This document shows positions 29,067 through 38,750 of a stretch of DNA of 64,000 bases, in pieces. The notes below the pieces were generated by a model that saw only the letters and a list, made by a program, of their open reading frames with translations, did no database searches and was not told the origin of the DNA. Each line of letters opens with the position of its first letter. Position 1 is the stretch's first letter. The stretch lies in the NCBI RefSeq assembly GCF_028473745.1, contig NZ_CP101137.1, positions 3,162,001 through 3,226,000 of the forward strand, read 5' to 3'. The stretch comes from Streptomyces sp. M92. GTDB lineage: Bacteria > Actinomycetota > Actinomycetes > Streptomycetales > Streptomycetaceae. The position numbers and the translations under genes are program-made.

Positions 29067-29574
29067 AGAGGGACGCCCGGGGAACGGCGGACGGGTCGGG
29101 CTCGAAGACCGCCGGGTTGGTGGCGGCGGACGCCGTCGGCGCGGGGGTGGCGGCGCTCGGCAGCACGGGGCTCTCCTCCAGGCGCCGCCCGATCGTGTCG
29201 GCCGGTTCGCCGCCGGGCGTGCCGGGGCCGGAGGACAGCTGGGACCACGCGGTCAGGGCGAGGGCCACCGCGGCGGCCGTGCCGACCACCCGGCCGATCC
29301 GCCGGATGCGGGCGCGGCCGTCCAGCTGGCGCCAGCTCGGATGGGGCCACGGGTCCTCCGGGCGCCACAGCTCGCCGACCGCGGCGGGTGGCGGCACGGG
29401 CCGCCATCCGGGCGTCCGTTCGCGCGCCGCGGGTTCCCGGAGGGCGGAGGCGCGGATGGCGCGCTCGTCGTCCTCGAGGAACTTCCGCCAGACGTCCTCG
29501 GACACGGGAGGCACACCGCCCGGCTCGTGCGGCTCGTTCGGCGTCGCGCCGTCGTTCGGCCCGGAAGCGGTCAT
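29047..29574 (-). CDS. Membrane-anchored hypothetical protein
   Basis: A 175-residue protein with an acidic cytoplasmic-looking N-terminal half (EDVWRKFLEDDERAIRASALRE), one membrane segment at about residues 98-112 and a Pro/Ser/Ala-rich outer tail. This layout resembles anti-sigma or membrane-tethered regulatory proteins but no zinc-binding motif is present. The ATG at 29574 overlaps the stop of a 42-codon frame upstream. It may be conserved in Streptomyces; function unknown. Confidence 0.72.
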   Translation of the reverse strand: MTASGPNDGATPNEPHEPGGVPPVSEDVWRKFLEDDERAIRASALREPAARERTPGWRPVPPPAAVGELWRPEDPWPHPSWRQLDGRARIRRIGRVVGTAAAVALALTAWSQLSSGPGTPGGEPADTIGRRLEESPVLPSAATPAPTASAATNPAVFEPDPSAVPRASLSPWTYD

Positions 29575-29699
29575 GATCCCGCTCTTCCTTCCTTCTTCAC
29601 CTCGCGCAGCGGCGCCCGCTGACCGTCCACCGCCGACCCCGTGAACGCGCGGAGACTCCGGGCCGTTCCCGGTGCCACCGCGGGTGTCCGTCGTGTCAT
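29571..29699 (-). CDS. Candidate 42-residue small ORF coupled to the downstream gene
   Basis: An ATG at 29699 is preceded by GGAGGA at ideal spacing, and the frame ends in an ATGA overlap with the membrane-anchored protein gene. The basic product (MTRRTPAVAPGTARSLRAF...) resembles nothing I recognise. It may be a leader peptide that couples translation or a decayed gene. Support is the ribosome site and overlap only. Confidence 0.4.
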   Translation of the reverse strand: MTRRTPAVAPGTARSLRAFTGSAVDGQRAPLREVKKEGRAGS

Positions 29700-30016
29700 C
29701 GCCGTCCTCCGTCCCGGGAATCCGTCCCCACCCTTGCACAGGCGAAAGATGTACCGGCGGTGCCGGCCGTTCCCCGGGCGCCGGGCGAAGGGGATCCGGC
29801 GCGGGAAAAGGACACATGCCGGAGCGTGAGGCGCCCGCCGAGGACGCACGGCCGACCGGCTGATCGGGGCGGGGCTCGGCCCTTGTCGATGCGCTCATCG
29901 CCTTCAGCGAGGCGGGCGGCGAGCCACTGGTCCCGGCTCCGGACGACCGCGAGCCGCACCCGCTGGACCGGACGGCGGACGTCACCGCCGCCCGCGCCGT
30001 CCGCCGCCCGTCCGGG
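29700..30016. other. Intergenic region without a convincing gene
   Basis: About 315 bp. A plus-strand frame from about 29858 to past 30016 reads like coding sequence (VDALIAFSEAGGEPLVP) but begins after a stop with no start codon or ribosome site, so it could be a decayed gene remnant. The right part must hold the promoter or terminator signals of flanking minus-strand genes; none is clear. Confidence 0.35.
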
Positions 30017-30763
30017 TCACCCGGCCGCCGGTGACGGCGTGGGCGTCGGGGAGGTGGTGTTCACGTCCAGATCGGGGCGCGGCTTGAGCACCAGGACCCG
30101 CTCACCCGGCTGCGGCGGGGGCGGGGTGACCTTCTCCCTCGGCAGCTTCGCCGGGCCGGTCTGCTGGAAGGTGACCTTGTCGTACTCGACGAGTCCCGTC
30201 TTCTCCAGCACCGTGATGTGGTCGAGCACGGTGTCGTTGGCCAGGTCGGCCAGCTGCCGCACGAGCGTGTTCTTCGTGGTGGCCCGGATCTTGGCGATGG
30301 CCGGGAAGATCTGGCCGTGCGTCACCCGCATGATGTTCACGGCCGACGAGTCGAACTCCTTGCCGCTCTTGGCGTCCACCGTCGCCACGAACCCCTCCTG
30401 CTGCGGGGAGGCCCGGTTGGGCAGCGTGATGCCCAGCTCCGGGGAGATCTCCCGGCACATGGCGTCCAGTCCGGCGTGCCCGACGACCAGGTGCTCACCG
30501 GCCGTCTTCATCTCCTTCGTCGTGCCGCGCTCCATCACCATCTCGCCCAGCGGGTACTCCCACAGCCCGGCGGCCCGGACCTTCACCACGAAGTCCCGGT
30601 CGGCCTCGGTGACCGGCCCGAACTTCGTACTGGCGATGACCCGGTTCTGGTTCCCGTCGGCCTTGTCCAGACCGAGCACGGCCGGGAAGGCCAGCGCGGT
30701 GAGGGTCAGGGTCATCACACCGAACAGGCCGACGACTCCGATCCTGTTGCGGGACAGCCGCAT
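30017..30763 (-). CDS. DUF4142 family exported protein
   Basis: A 248-residue protein with an N-terminal signal or anchor (residues 8-28) and a DUF4142 four-helix domain (FGPVTEADRDFVVKVRAAGLWE; GEHLVVGHAGLDAMC; VTHGQIFPAIAKIR). The C-terminus is Pro/Thr-rich. The ATG at 30763 has GGAGG five bases upstream. DUF4142 is a ferritin-like helical domain found in exported proteins; no function is established here. Confidence 0.85.
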   Translation of the reverse strand: MRLSRNRIGVVGLFGVMTLTLTALAFPAVLGLDKADGNQNRVIASTKFGPVTEADRDFVVKVRAAGLWEYPLGEMVMERGTTKEMKTAGEHLVVGHAGLDAMCREISPELGITLPNRASPQQEGFVATVDAKSGKEFDSSAVNIMRVTHGQIFPAIAKIRATTKNTLVRQLADLANDTVLDHITVLEKTGLVEYDKVTFQQTGPAKLPREKVTPPPPQPGERVLVLKPRPDLDVNTTSPTPTPSPAAG

Positions 30764-30867
30764 GATGCCTCCAGGGGCGACGCGAGGAACTCGCACGTGT
30801 GCGCGTACACCAGGAGGTACGGAAACGGCGCGCGGATCCTTCACCGCCGCCGCGAGGAAATCGCGCC

Positions 30868-30926
30868 GAGACCGCGACGGGACGGCGGGGAGACCGCGAC
30901 GGGACCGCGCGAGACCGCGACGGGAC
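30868..30926. repeat. Three 16-bp direct repeats
   Basis: GAGACCGCGACGGGAC or a near copy occurs at 30868-30883, 30890-30905 and 30911-30926, spaced 21-22 bp, i.e. about two helical turns. They lie upstream of the DUF4142 gene and after the PPOX gene. The even spacing would suit a protein-binding array, but decay of a simple repeat is also possible. Confidence 0.7.
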
Positions 30927-30953
30927 CCCGGGGAGGGCCCGGGGAGATTCCGC

Positions 30954-31388
30954 TCACCCGATGTCGGCCCCGTACACGCGCTCGACCGCGATGGTGAGCA
31001 GCACTCGCCGGTCGGACACCATCGTCGTCCGGTACTCGTCCCAGTCCGGGTGCTCTCCGGCGGCGGCGCGGTAGTACTCCACCAGCGCCTCGACCTCCGG
31101 GCCGTGCGGGTCGGTGCCCGGTCCGGTGAGGGTCGCGACACCCTCGGCGGTGGCCCAGGACCTGCCGTCCGGGGCGGTCACCTCCAGGGCGGCCCGCGGG
31201 TCCCGGCGCAGGTTCGCCGTCTTGGCCAGGCCGTCGCGGGTCGAGACGCGGATGACGCCCGCCTCCGGGTCGTAGGCGGGCATGACGGGGGAGAGCTGCG
31301 GGCGGCCGTCCGCCTTGATCGTCGCGAGTACGCCGAGCCGGCTCTCGGCCAGCAGGGCGCGGGGGTCGAAACGCGGTGTGGTGGTCAT
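30954..31388 (-). CDS. PPOX-class (F420/FMN-binding) split-barrel protein
   Basis: A 144-residue protein of the pyridoxamine-phosphate-oxidase-like split barrel fold (LGVLATIKADGRPQLSPVM and VSTRDGLAKTANLRRDPRAAL). Actinobacterial members of this length usually bind F420 or FMN and reduce small molecules, including quinones and tetrapyrroles. The ATG at 31388 begins right at the fold. Cofactor and substrate cannot be told from sequence. Confidence 0.87.
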   Translation of the reverse strand: MTTTPRFDPRALLAESRLGVLATIKADGRPQLSPVMPAYDPEAGVIRVSTRDGLAKTANLRRDPRAALEVTAPDGRSWATAEGVATLTGPGTDPHGPEVEALVEYYRAAAGEHPDWDEYRTTMVSDRRVLLTIAVERVYGADIG

Positions 31389-31448
31389 GGGCCGATCATC
31401 ACCCTTCGCCCCGCCCGCTGTCCCCCGAACCGTCCGCCGCCCCGCCGC

Positions 31449-32408
31449 TCAGGCGACCGAGGGCCCGCCGAGGTAGTCGCCGTCCCGGTCGTAGGGCCAG
31501 GCGTTGGCGACGCAGCCCTTGAGGCCCTTGATCTGCTGCATCATCGCCGGTGCGGGCAGACCGGGGCCCGGGCAGGTCTCGTGGCCGTGGCCGATGCGGT
31601 GACCGACCTCGTGGTTGATGATCAGCGCCCGGTAGTCGCCGATCGGTCCGTCGAACTGGGGCGAGCCGAGCACCCAGCGCTTGAGGTTCACCACGACGTC
31701 CGTGCCGACCGCGCAGTTCACCTCGCCCCGGGTGTTGAGGCCGTAGGCGCCGCAGATCTCGTCCACGGTGCCCGGTGTGGCGATCTTCACCACGAAGTCG
31801 TAGGAGCCGGAGCTGACCAGCCGGAAGGAGTTGATCCCGTCCCTGGTCCAGCCGCGGCGGTCGGCGAGCACGTCGGATATCTCGGCGGCGGCGGCGCCCG
31901 CCCGGATGTCGATGCCCTCCTCCACCAGCACCTTGTAACGGCGCACGCGGCTGCCGTCGCCCACGGTCGACCCGTCGGCCTCGGCGGTGACGAAGGTGCC
32001 GGGACCGGTCGCGGGTACGGCGATGACGGAGGGGGACGGCGACGGCGAAGGGGACGCCTCGACGGACGGCGACGCGGAGGGACCCGGGGTCGTCCCGGAA
32101 GACGCCCCCGACGGCGCCCCCGACGGCGTCCCGGAAGGCGTCCCGGACGGAGTGCCTGAGGCGTCCGTGGGCCCGGCTGCGTCCAGGGCGTCGGCGACGT
32201 CGGCCGCCTGGTCGTCGGTCGCCGTGGGCCGGGTGTGCTCCCAGTGCGCGACGGCGGCGCCCGCCGCGAGCAGTACGGCACCGGAGGTCAGGCCGCCCAG
32301 GACCAGGCGGGCGGACCGGCGGCGGCTCCTCCTGCGGGCGCGGGAGGCGCGCCGGTCACCGCCCGGCGTGGTTCTTCGGCGGGTCTGGCGGGCGGTGGAA
32401 CGGCCCAC
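31449..32408 (-). CDS. DUF3152 zinc-metalloprotease-like membrane protein
   Basis: A 319-residue protein with a strongly basic N-terminus, a membrane segment (about residues 32-48), a Pro/Ser/Thr/Gly linker containing GTPSG repeats, and a C-terminal DUF3152 domain. The domain holds the zinc-type motif HEVGHRIGHGH, in which the HExxH core is present. It is therefore likely an exported metallopeptidase, though activity of the family has not been shown to my knowledge. The GTG at 32408 has GAGAGGA upstream. Confidence 0.87.
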   Translation of the reverse strand: MGRSTARQTRRRTTPGGDRRASRARRRSRRRSARLVLGGLTSGAVLLAAGAAVAHWEHTRPTATDDQAADVADALDAAGPTDASGTPSGTPSGTPSGAPSGASSGTTPGPSASPSVEASPSPSPSPSVIAVPATGPGTFVTAEADGSTVGDGSRVRRYKVLVEEGIDIRAGAAAAEISDVLADRRGWTRDGINSFRLVSSGSYDFVVKIATPGTVDEICGAYGLNTRGEVNCAVGTDVVVNLKRWVLGSPQFDGPIGDYRALIINHEVGHRIGHGHETCPGPGLPAPAMMQQIKGLKGCVANAWPYDRDGDYLGGPSVA

Positions 32409-32708
32409 GGCGTGTGTCCTCTCTGCTGGTCGGCGGGGCGCGCACAGTGGACTCCGCGGACTCCGCTGTGCTTTTGTCGCCACGATGATCAAAGCGGAAG
32501 GACGTGCCGAAACATCACCGGCTCCGAAGTGGGGCTTCTCACACCCCTGTTCGTTTCCTGGATACAACCTGCGGGCGGCCTGGACGGTCCGCGAGCGGCG
32601 GACAGGAGAACGGGCGGCCGCAGGTGCCCGGCCGGGCACGCACACGTGCGCCGGGGCCGCCCGGCGTGAGCCGGCCGGCCCCGGCGCGGTGCCTCCACCG
32701 CCGGTCCG
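32409..32708. other. Region between DUF3152 gene and whiE cluster
   Basis: Exactly 300 bp. It includes the probable whiE operon terminator at 32648-32687 and upstream signals of the DUF3152 gene. No gene is supported. Confidence 0.6.
32648..32687 (-). terminator. Terminator hairpin of the whiE ORFI-VII operon
   Basis: A perfect 12-bp stem (GCGCCGGGGCCG with CGGCCCCGGCGC) and 16-nt loop lie 21 bp past the end of whiE ORFVII. The stability and position suit a terminator for the pigment operon. Confidence 0.75.
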
Positions 32709-33044
32709 TCAGCCGACGGCGCCGCTCTCCCAGCGGTAGAAACAGCGGGCCATCGCGTCCTTCGGGCCGCGCCAGGTGGCCGGGTCGTACGCCGAGACGT
32801 ACGGCTCCAGCCGCTCGCTGACCCTGCGGAACTCCGGATGCCCGGTCAGCCGGCCGATCGCCGGGGCCGGGTCCTCGTCGCTCTCGATGAGGTGCAGGTA
32901 CACGCCGTCACCGAACTCGAAGAGACTGCGCCGGTTGACGCCCACCAGGTGGGGCAGCTCGCCGCTGTCGGACTCGGCGAACACCTTCGCGATGTCCGGT
33001 GCCGCCCCGGGTGCCATCCGGGCGACGATCAGGGTGTGGTGCAT
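32709..33044 (-). CDS. whiE-ORFVII: WhiE ORFVII polyketide cyclase (TcmI family)
   Basis: A 111-residue TcmI-type cyclase, a small dimeric alpha/beta-barrel protein that closes later rings of aromatic polyketides. Family features are HHTLIVARM at the start and EFGDGVYLHLIE in the middle. It is the last gene of the minus-strand whiE operon, 50 bp after ORFVI. It probably acts on the folded spore-pigment intermediate released by the minimal synthase. Confidence 0.93.
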   Translation of the reverse strand: MHHTLIVARMAPGAAPDIAKVFAESDSGELPHLVGVNRRSLFEFGDGVYLHLIESDEDPAPAIGRLTGHPEFRRVSERLEPYVSAYDPATWRGPKDAMARCFYRWESGAVG

Positions 33045-33094
33045 GGAGGGACGCCCTTCCTCGGTGTCACCGCGCGGGTGTCACCACGTCGGTG

Positions 33095-33845
<751 letters not shown>

Positions 33846-33921
33846 GCGGGTCCTCCTTCACTCGGGGTGGCGCCCGGCACCGGGCCGGCGCTCACTCGGA
33901 CAGGCGTTGGTCGGTCGGTCC

Positions 33922-35199
33922 TCATGCGGGCGGGGTGCCGCCCCGCCGCAGGACGAGCGCCGCGTTCGAGCCCATGAGCCCGCGGCCCAGGACGAGTGCC
34001 GTACGCGGTTCGGCGGGCCGGGCCCGGCCGGTGACCAGGTCCAGGTCGTGGCAGACGCCGGACACGTGCGGGGTCGGCGGGATCAGTGCGTGCTCCATCG
34101 CGAGCACCGCCGTCGCCACGTCCAGCACCGGGGCCGCGCAGTACGCACGTCCGGTACCGGTCTTGGGCGCGGTGACCGGCACTCGTCGCGCGTGCGGGCC
34201 GAGCGCGTCGGCGAGCGCCAGAGCCTCGGCCCGGTCCGCCTCCGGCACCCCGAGGGCGTCGGCGAACACCACGTCCACCTCCTCGGGCCGGCACCCGGCC
34301 TCGGCCAGCGCGCCCTGGATCGCGCGCGCCAGCCCCTCCCGGGACTCGGCCCACCGGGACGGCCCGGTGAAGGTCGCCGCGTGCCCGGCGATCGTCGCCC
34401 GGACGTCCGCCCCGCGCTCCAGCGCCGCCCGCTCCTCCTCGACCAGGAGCACGGCACCGCCCTCGGCCGGCGCGAACCCGCAGGCCGCCTCGGTGAACGG
34501 GCGGTAGGCACGGTCGGGCTCGGCGGCCGCGCTCAGCTCGGGATAGCCCAGCTGGCAGACGATCGAGTACGGGGCGAGCGGAGCCTCCGTCGCGCCGCAC
34601 ACCACCGTGTCGGTGCCGCCCCGCACGGCCAGTGCCGCGTGGGCCAGGGCGTCCAGGCCGCCCGCCTCGTCGGCGGCGACGACCCCGCACGGGCCCTTGA
34701 AGTCGTTGCGGATGGAGATCTGGCCGGTGCTGGCCGCGTAGAACCAGGCGATCGACTGGTACGGGCCGACGTACCGCGAGCCCTGCCCCCACAGGTTCTG
34801 CAGCTCCCGCTGCCCGAACTCGCCACCGCCCGAACCGGCCGCGGTGACCACCCCGACCGAGAACGGCGACTCGACGTCGGCCCGCCCGAACCGGGCGTCC
34901 TCCAGCGCCAGGTCGGTGGCGGTCAGCGCGAAGTGCGTGAACCGGTCGGTCTGGACGAGGTACCGCCCCTCGACCGTCTCCGCCGCGTCGAAGCCGCGCA
35001 CCTCGCCCGCCACCTTCAACGGCAGGTGCTCGCACCCCTCGCGGGTGACGGGCCCGAGGACGCTGGCGCCGTCGGCGACGGCCTTCCAGTGCGCCTCGGC
35101 ACCGATGCCGTGCGGCGACACCACGCCGAGGCCGGTGACGACGGCACGCCTGTTTCCGTCCTGCGTACGGCGTTGCCCGGTCCGCTGTGGTCCGCTCAT
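33922..35199 (-). CDS. whiE-ORFIV: WhiE ORFIV ketosynthase beta / chain length factor
   Basis: A 425-residue KS-beta that pairs with ORFIII to form the condensing heterodimer and set chain length. The catalytic Cys of KS-alpha is replaced: aligned position 178 is Glu in [13 protein letters not shown], whereas most chain length factors carry Gln. Translation starts at ATG 35199 overlapping the ORFIII stop. The gene ends 76 bp before the ACP. Its frame is open far upstream only because of overlap with ORFIII in high-G+C DNA. Confidence 0.96.
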   Translation of the reverse strand: MSGPQRTGQRRTQDGNRRAVVTGLGVVSPHGIGAEAHWKAVADGASVLGPVTREGCEHLPLKVAGEVRGFDAAETVEGRYLVQTDRFTHFALTATDLALEDARFGRADVESPFSVGVVTAAGSGGGEFGQRELQNLWGQGSRYVGPYQSIAWFYAASTGQISIRNDFKGPCGVVAADEAGGLDALAHAALAVRGGTDTVVCGATEAPLAPYSIVCQLGYPELSAAAEPDRAYRPFTEAACGFAPAEGGAVLLVEEERAALERGADVRATIAGHAATFTGPSRWAESREGLARAIQGALAEAGCRPEEVDVVFADALGVPEADRAEALALADALGPHARRVPVTAPKTGTGRAYCAAPVLDVATAVLAMEHALIPPTPHVSGVCHDLDLVTGRARPAEPRTALVLGRGLMGSNAALVLRRGGTPPA

Positions 35200-36467
35200 C
35201 GCAGCCCTCCTTCGCAGCCGCTCAGCACGACCGCGGACTGGAAGCCGCCGAAGCCGCTGCCCACCGACAGCACGTGCCGCAGCGTCCGCTCGCGTGCCTC
35301 GCGCGGCACGTAGTCCAGGTCGCACTCGGGGTCGGGGGTCGTGTAGTTGGCCGTGGGCGGCACCACCTGGTGGTGCATCGCGAGCACGCACGCGGCCAGC
35401 TCTATGGAGCCGATCGCGCCGAGCGAGTGGCCCACCATGGACTTGATCGAGCTCATCGGCGTCGCGTAGGCGTGCTCGCCCAGCGAGCGTTTGACGGCCG
35501 CGGTCTCGTGCCGGTCGTTCTGCTGGGTACCGGAGCCGTGCGCGTTGACGTAGTCGATGGCGGAGCCGTCCAGCCCGGCCATGTCCAGCGCCGTGTCGAT
35601 GGCCCGTGCCATCTCCAGGCCCTCCTTGGTGAGCCCGGTCATGTGGTAGGCGTTGCCGAAGGTGGCGTAGCCGGAGATCTCGCAGTACACGTGCGCACCG
35701 CGGGCCCGTGCGTGCTCCAGGTCCTCCAGTACGAGCACCGCGGCGCCCTCGCCCATCACGAAGCCGTTGCGGTCGGCGTCGAAGGGCCGGGAGGCGTGCG
35801 CGGGATCGTCGTTGCTGGGCGAGGTCGCCTTGATGGCGTCGAAGCAGGCCATCGTGATCGGCGATATCGGCGAGTCCGCCGCACCCGCCAGGCACACGTC
35901 GACGCGGCCCTCGGCGACGGCGTGGTAGGCGTACCCCACCGCGTCCAGGCCGGAGGTGCACCCGGTGGACACGGTCTGCACCGGCCCGCGCACGCCGAAC
36001 TCCTCGGCGACCGCGGAGGAGAGGGTGGCCGGGGTGAAGGCCCGTTCCAGGTGCGGCTCGGCCCGCCGGCCGTCCACGTCCCAGCGCGAGCCGCTCTCGC
36101 TGACCAGCACGTAGTCGTGTTCCAGCCGGGTCGTGCCGCCGACCGCCGTGCCCAGCGTGGCACCGGTCCGCCAGGGGTCCTCCCGCGCCATGTCGAGGCC
36201 CGCGTCGCCCACCGCCTCGGCGGCGGCGACCAGCGCGAACTGCACGTACCGGTCGCCGCGCTGGACCGTGGCCAGGTCCAGCCCGTGCTCCAGCGGCTCG
36301 AAGTCGCACTCGGCGGCGATCTGCGAACGCAGCCCGGCCGGGTCGAACAGGGAGATGCGGCGCGTCGCCGTACGGCCGTCGGACAGCAGCCCCCAGAACT
36401 GGGGCACGCCGATCCCGCCCGGGGCGACGACGCCTATGCCCGTGACGGCGACCCGACGCCGGCTCAT
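35196..36467 (-). CDS. whiE-ORFIII: WhiE ORFIII ketosynthase alpha
   Basis: A 423-residue ketosynthase with catalytic C170 (TGCTSGLD), H310 (VNAHGSGT), K342 and H347 ([12 protein letters not shown]), a full condensing triad plus lysine. It extends the malonyl-derived chain on the ACP. It is coupled by ATGA to the cupin gene upstream and to ORFIV downstream, which helps keep KS-alpha and KS-beta equimolar. Confidence 0.98.
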   Translation of the reverse strand: MSRRRVAVTGIGVVAPGGIGVPQFWGLLSDGRTATRRISLFDPAGLRSQIAAECDFEPLEHGLDLATVQRGDRYVQFALVAAAEAVGDAGLDMAREDPWRTGATLGTAVGGTTRLEHDYVLVSESGSRWDVDGRRAEPHLERAFTPATLSSAVAEEFGVRGPVQTVSTGCTSGLDAVGYAYHAVAEGRVDVCLAGAADSPISPITMACFDAIKATSPSNDDPAHASRPFDADRNGFVMGEGAAVLVLEDLEHARARGAHVYCEISGYATFGNAYHMTGLTKEGLEMARAIDTALDMAGLDGSAIDYVNAHGSGTQQNDRHETAAVKRSLGEHAYATPMSSIKSMVGHSLGAIGSIELAACVLAMHHQVVPPTANYTTPDPECDLDYVPREARERTLRHVLSVGSGFGGFQSAVVLSGCEGGLR

Positions 36468-36940
36468 GACACCGCCTCGGCCGCGGCGGCGGGGCGCTCG
36501 TGCCCGGCGCGGCCCGTGTGGGCGGCGTGTTCCGGGAGCGGCAGCGGGTTGCCCGCCGCGTCCTCGGTGTCCACGTGCCCGATCTCCGGCCGCGGGGCCA
36601 GCGGCCCCAGGTGGAAGACGAGCCGGGCCTCGGTGTCCCCCGTGTTGCGGAAGCGGTGGCGCATGTCCTGCGGGATCAGCAGACCCTGCCCGGTGCCGAG
36701 GGCGTGCGGCACACCGTCCAGGTCCACCTCCAGCGCGCCGTCCGTGACGTACACGAACTCCTCGGAGTACGGGTGGTAGTGCTCGGCGATGCGCTCGCCC
36801 GGCTGCACGATGGCCACGCCCATGAAGCCGCTGGTGGACCCGGCGGTGGTGGGCGTGAGGAGGGCGCGGAGGTCTCCGCCGCGGCGGCGGTTCGGCGCGA
36901 TGTCGCCGAGGGAGACGATGCGTACCTGCTGGTCTGTCAT
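36464..36940 (-). CDS. whiE-ORFII: WhiE ORFII cupin-domain protein
   Basis: A 158-residue single cupin protein. The metal-binding cupin motifs are visible: [21 protein letters not shown] and, later, [12 protein letters not shown]. Spore-pigment and related aromatic clusters (for example cur, sch) carry a homologue, thought to assist a cyclisation or oxidation step, but its role is not established. The ATG at 36940 is better placed after CGGAG than the GTG at 36949. Confidence 0.92.
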   Translation of the reverse strand: MTDQQVRIVSLGDIAPNRRRGGDLRALLTPTTAGSTSGFMGVAIVQPGERIAEHYHPYSEEFVYVTDGALEVDLDGVPHALGTGQGLLIPQDMRHRFRNTGDTEARLVFHLGPLAPRPEIGHVDTEDAAGNPLPLPEHAAHTGRAGHERPAAAAEAVS

Positions 36941-37205
36941 GTCGTTCACTCCGGGTGAGGGGAGGCGGTGGGAGGTCGGGGCGACCCGTGCGCGGGCCGT
37001 GGCCCGTACCGGCCGTGGCAGTGGTGGGCGCGTCGTCGGGCCCGGGTCGGCTGTCGGGGTGGGTCGCGGGTCGGGTCTTGTGGGCGGTCGCGGAGGTCCG
37101 GTCCGCGGGGGTCGGTCGCGGGCCGGGCCGCGGCGGTCCGGCGCGGGGGCCGGTGCCGTCGACCCGGAGGGTGGACGGGCGGGGAGCGTCCCGGCGGCGC
37201 CCGGT
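36941..37205. other. G-rich spacer between whiE ORFI and ORFII
   Basis: The plus strand is extremely G-rich over about 260 bp with many GGTCGGG-like short repeats. It contains a G-quadruplex pattern at 36953-36981. No gene is supported. It may hold a secondary promoter or slow the polymerase inside the pigment operon. Confidence 0.6.
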
Positions 37206-38438
37206 TCAGTGGGCGGGCGAGCGCCGGTCGGTCAGGGGCGTCATGCGGGCCCGCGCGAGCAGCAGCGACAGCGACCGGGCCTCCGTCAGGGGGCCGTCGA
37301 TGCCGGCGGCGGCGGTGTCGAGCAGCCGCTCGGCCATGGCGGCCACGGCGTCCCCGGAGCCGCTGGGGGCACCGGCGGACCCGTGCAGCCCCAGGACGAA
37401 CGCCGGCGCGTCCTCCGGCTCGCCGTCCAGGTCGACGAGCCGAACGACGAGGTCGTCGCGGTGGAAGACGGTGGCGGCGAGGACCGGACTGTCCGGGGCG
37501 TGGGCGGCGACCGCGTCCTGGCGGGCGAGGAGCCGGGCCAGTTCCGGACCGGCGCCGGCCCGCGCCGGGTAGAGCAGCGCGATCCGCCGCGCACGCGCGC
37601 CGGAGTCCTCGCGGTACGCCACGTGGTGGACGGCCGGCATGGCGGCCCGGGTGAAGAACCGCCGGGCGGCCCGGGGATCGCGCAGGTCCCGCTCCTGCTC
37701 CAGATACGGGTTGAGGGACTCCTCTACGGCCCGTACCGCGGGCTGCCGGGCGACGTGACGCAGCGCGGTCTGCAGGTCGCCCCGCACCTCCACGGCCCGC
37801 ACGACCCGGGTGCCGTGCAGGAAGACCGAGGTGCGCAGCAGCCGGCCGGACTCGTCGACGCGGGCCTCGGGCGCGGTGTAGCCGGCGAGCAGCCGGGCGA
37901 CCTCCTCCTCGCCGCCCTGCTTCACGGTGAAGGTCAGGGCGTGCCGCACGACGTTGCCGCCGACCCGGGGAGCGGTCCGCAGCGCCGCACCGTCCGCGGC
38001 GGACGGGGACTGTTCGGCGGCGGTTTCCCGCAGGACGCTGTAACGCAGGGAGTGGGTGTCCCTGACGTAGTCCTGCAAGGGCTCCACCGTGTCCAGGTGC
38101 TCCTCGCTGTTGACCCAGGCCAAGAAGGGCTCCGCGCTCTCCCACTCACTCGTGAGGAGCCACTGGGCGGGGTTGTCCACCGACTGGCACAGCTGGTCGC
38201 TGACGTGTCCCGGAACGGCGGCGACCCGGTCGCGGATGCCGTCGTAGGCGTCCAGGAACTCCTGCTGCTTTCCGTCGTGGATGTCCAGCATCAGGACGAC
38301 CCGCACGCGGGATCCGTCGAACGCGGATACCGTCACGCCGCCCGTGTCCGCGGACACGGTGCCCGATGCTGCCGTGACTCCTGTGGTCTGGGCATCCGCC
38401 GACGCGGTATCCGTCGCTACGACGGGAGAGACCGTCAT
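37206..38438 (-). CDS. whiE-ORFI: WhiE ORFI, ABM plus SchA/CurD-like domain protein
   Basis: A 410-residue protein beginning with a 40-residue Ser/Thr/Ala-rich segment, followed by an antibiotic-monooxygenase-like alpha/beta domain ([18 protein letters not shown] ... [19 protein letters not shown]) and a long C-terminal SchA/CurD-like region. Homologues occur only in spore-pigment-like clusters; function is unproven, with cofactor-free oxygenation proposed from the first domain. The ATG at 38438 has AGGTGG upstream. It is the first gene of the minus-strand operon. Confidence 0.9.
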   Translation of the reverse strand: MTVSPVVATDTASADAQTTGVTAASGTVSADTGGVTVSAFDGSRVRVVLMLDIHDGKQQEFLDAYDGIRDRVAAVPGHVSDQLCQSVDNPAQWLLTSEWESAEPFLAWVNSEEHLDTVEPLQDYVRDTHSLRYSVLRETAAEQSPSAADGAALRTAPRVGGNVVRHALTFTVKQGGEEEVARLLAGYTAPEARVDESGRLLRTSVFLHGTRVVRAVEVRGDLQTALRHVARQPAVRAVEESLNPYLEQERDLRDPRAARRFFTRAAMPAVHHVAYREDSGARARRIALLYPARAGAGPELARLLARQDAVAAHAPDSPVLAATVFHRDDLVVRLVDLDGEPEDAPAFVLGLHGSAGAPSGSGDAVAAMAERLLDTAAAGIDGPLTEARSLSLLLARARMTPLTDRRSPAH

Positions 38439-38750
38439 CCGGCCCACCTCTTCTCCAGGGAACTTCCTCGTGGACTGGGGCGCGATCGTCGCGGTGTGCG
38501 CGCTTGCTCCGGCGTGGTGCGGCGGTCGCGGTAACCACGATCGTGAGCCGTGCACGCGGGGACCGCGAACCAGGACGGTTAAGCGGGTGAAGCCTGCGCC
38601 GTCGCGGGCCCCTCCGGGCCGCAGGGGGCATGCATGTAGACCCGCGGCGCGCGCACCTGCCGCCGACGGGTCCAGCGACGACCGTCCGACGCACGGAGCC
38701 AGAACGCGCGCTTCACGGAGGACGACATCCGTCACAACGGAGGACGATCA
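38439..38750. promoter_or_regulatory. whiE divergent promoter region
   Basis: The 312 bp between ORFI and ORFVIII correspond to the region that holds whiEP1 and whiEP2 in S. coelicolor, where P2 toward ORFVIII depends on sigma-F (established knowledge). I cannot point to -10/-35 boxes with confidence. Two dyads stand out: perfect CACGATCGTG at 38536-38545 and CGCGA-TCG-TCGCG at 38481-38493. They are candidate binding sites for developmental regulators. Confidence 0.7.

Noticed and set aside
29858..30016. Plus-strand coding-like stretch (VDALIAFSEAGG)
   Set aside because: Opens after a stop codon without a start or ribosome site; at most a remnant, so not listed as a gene.
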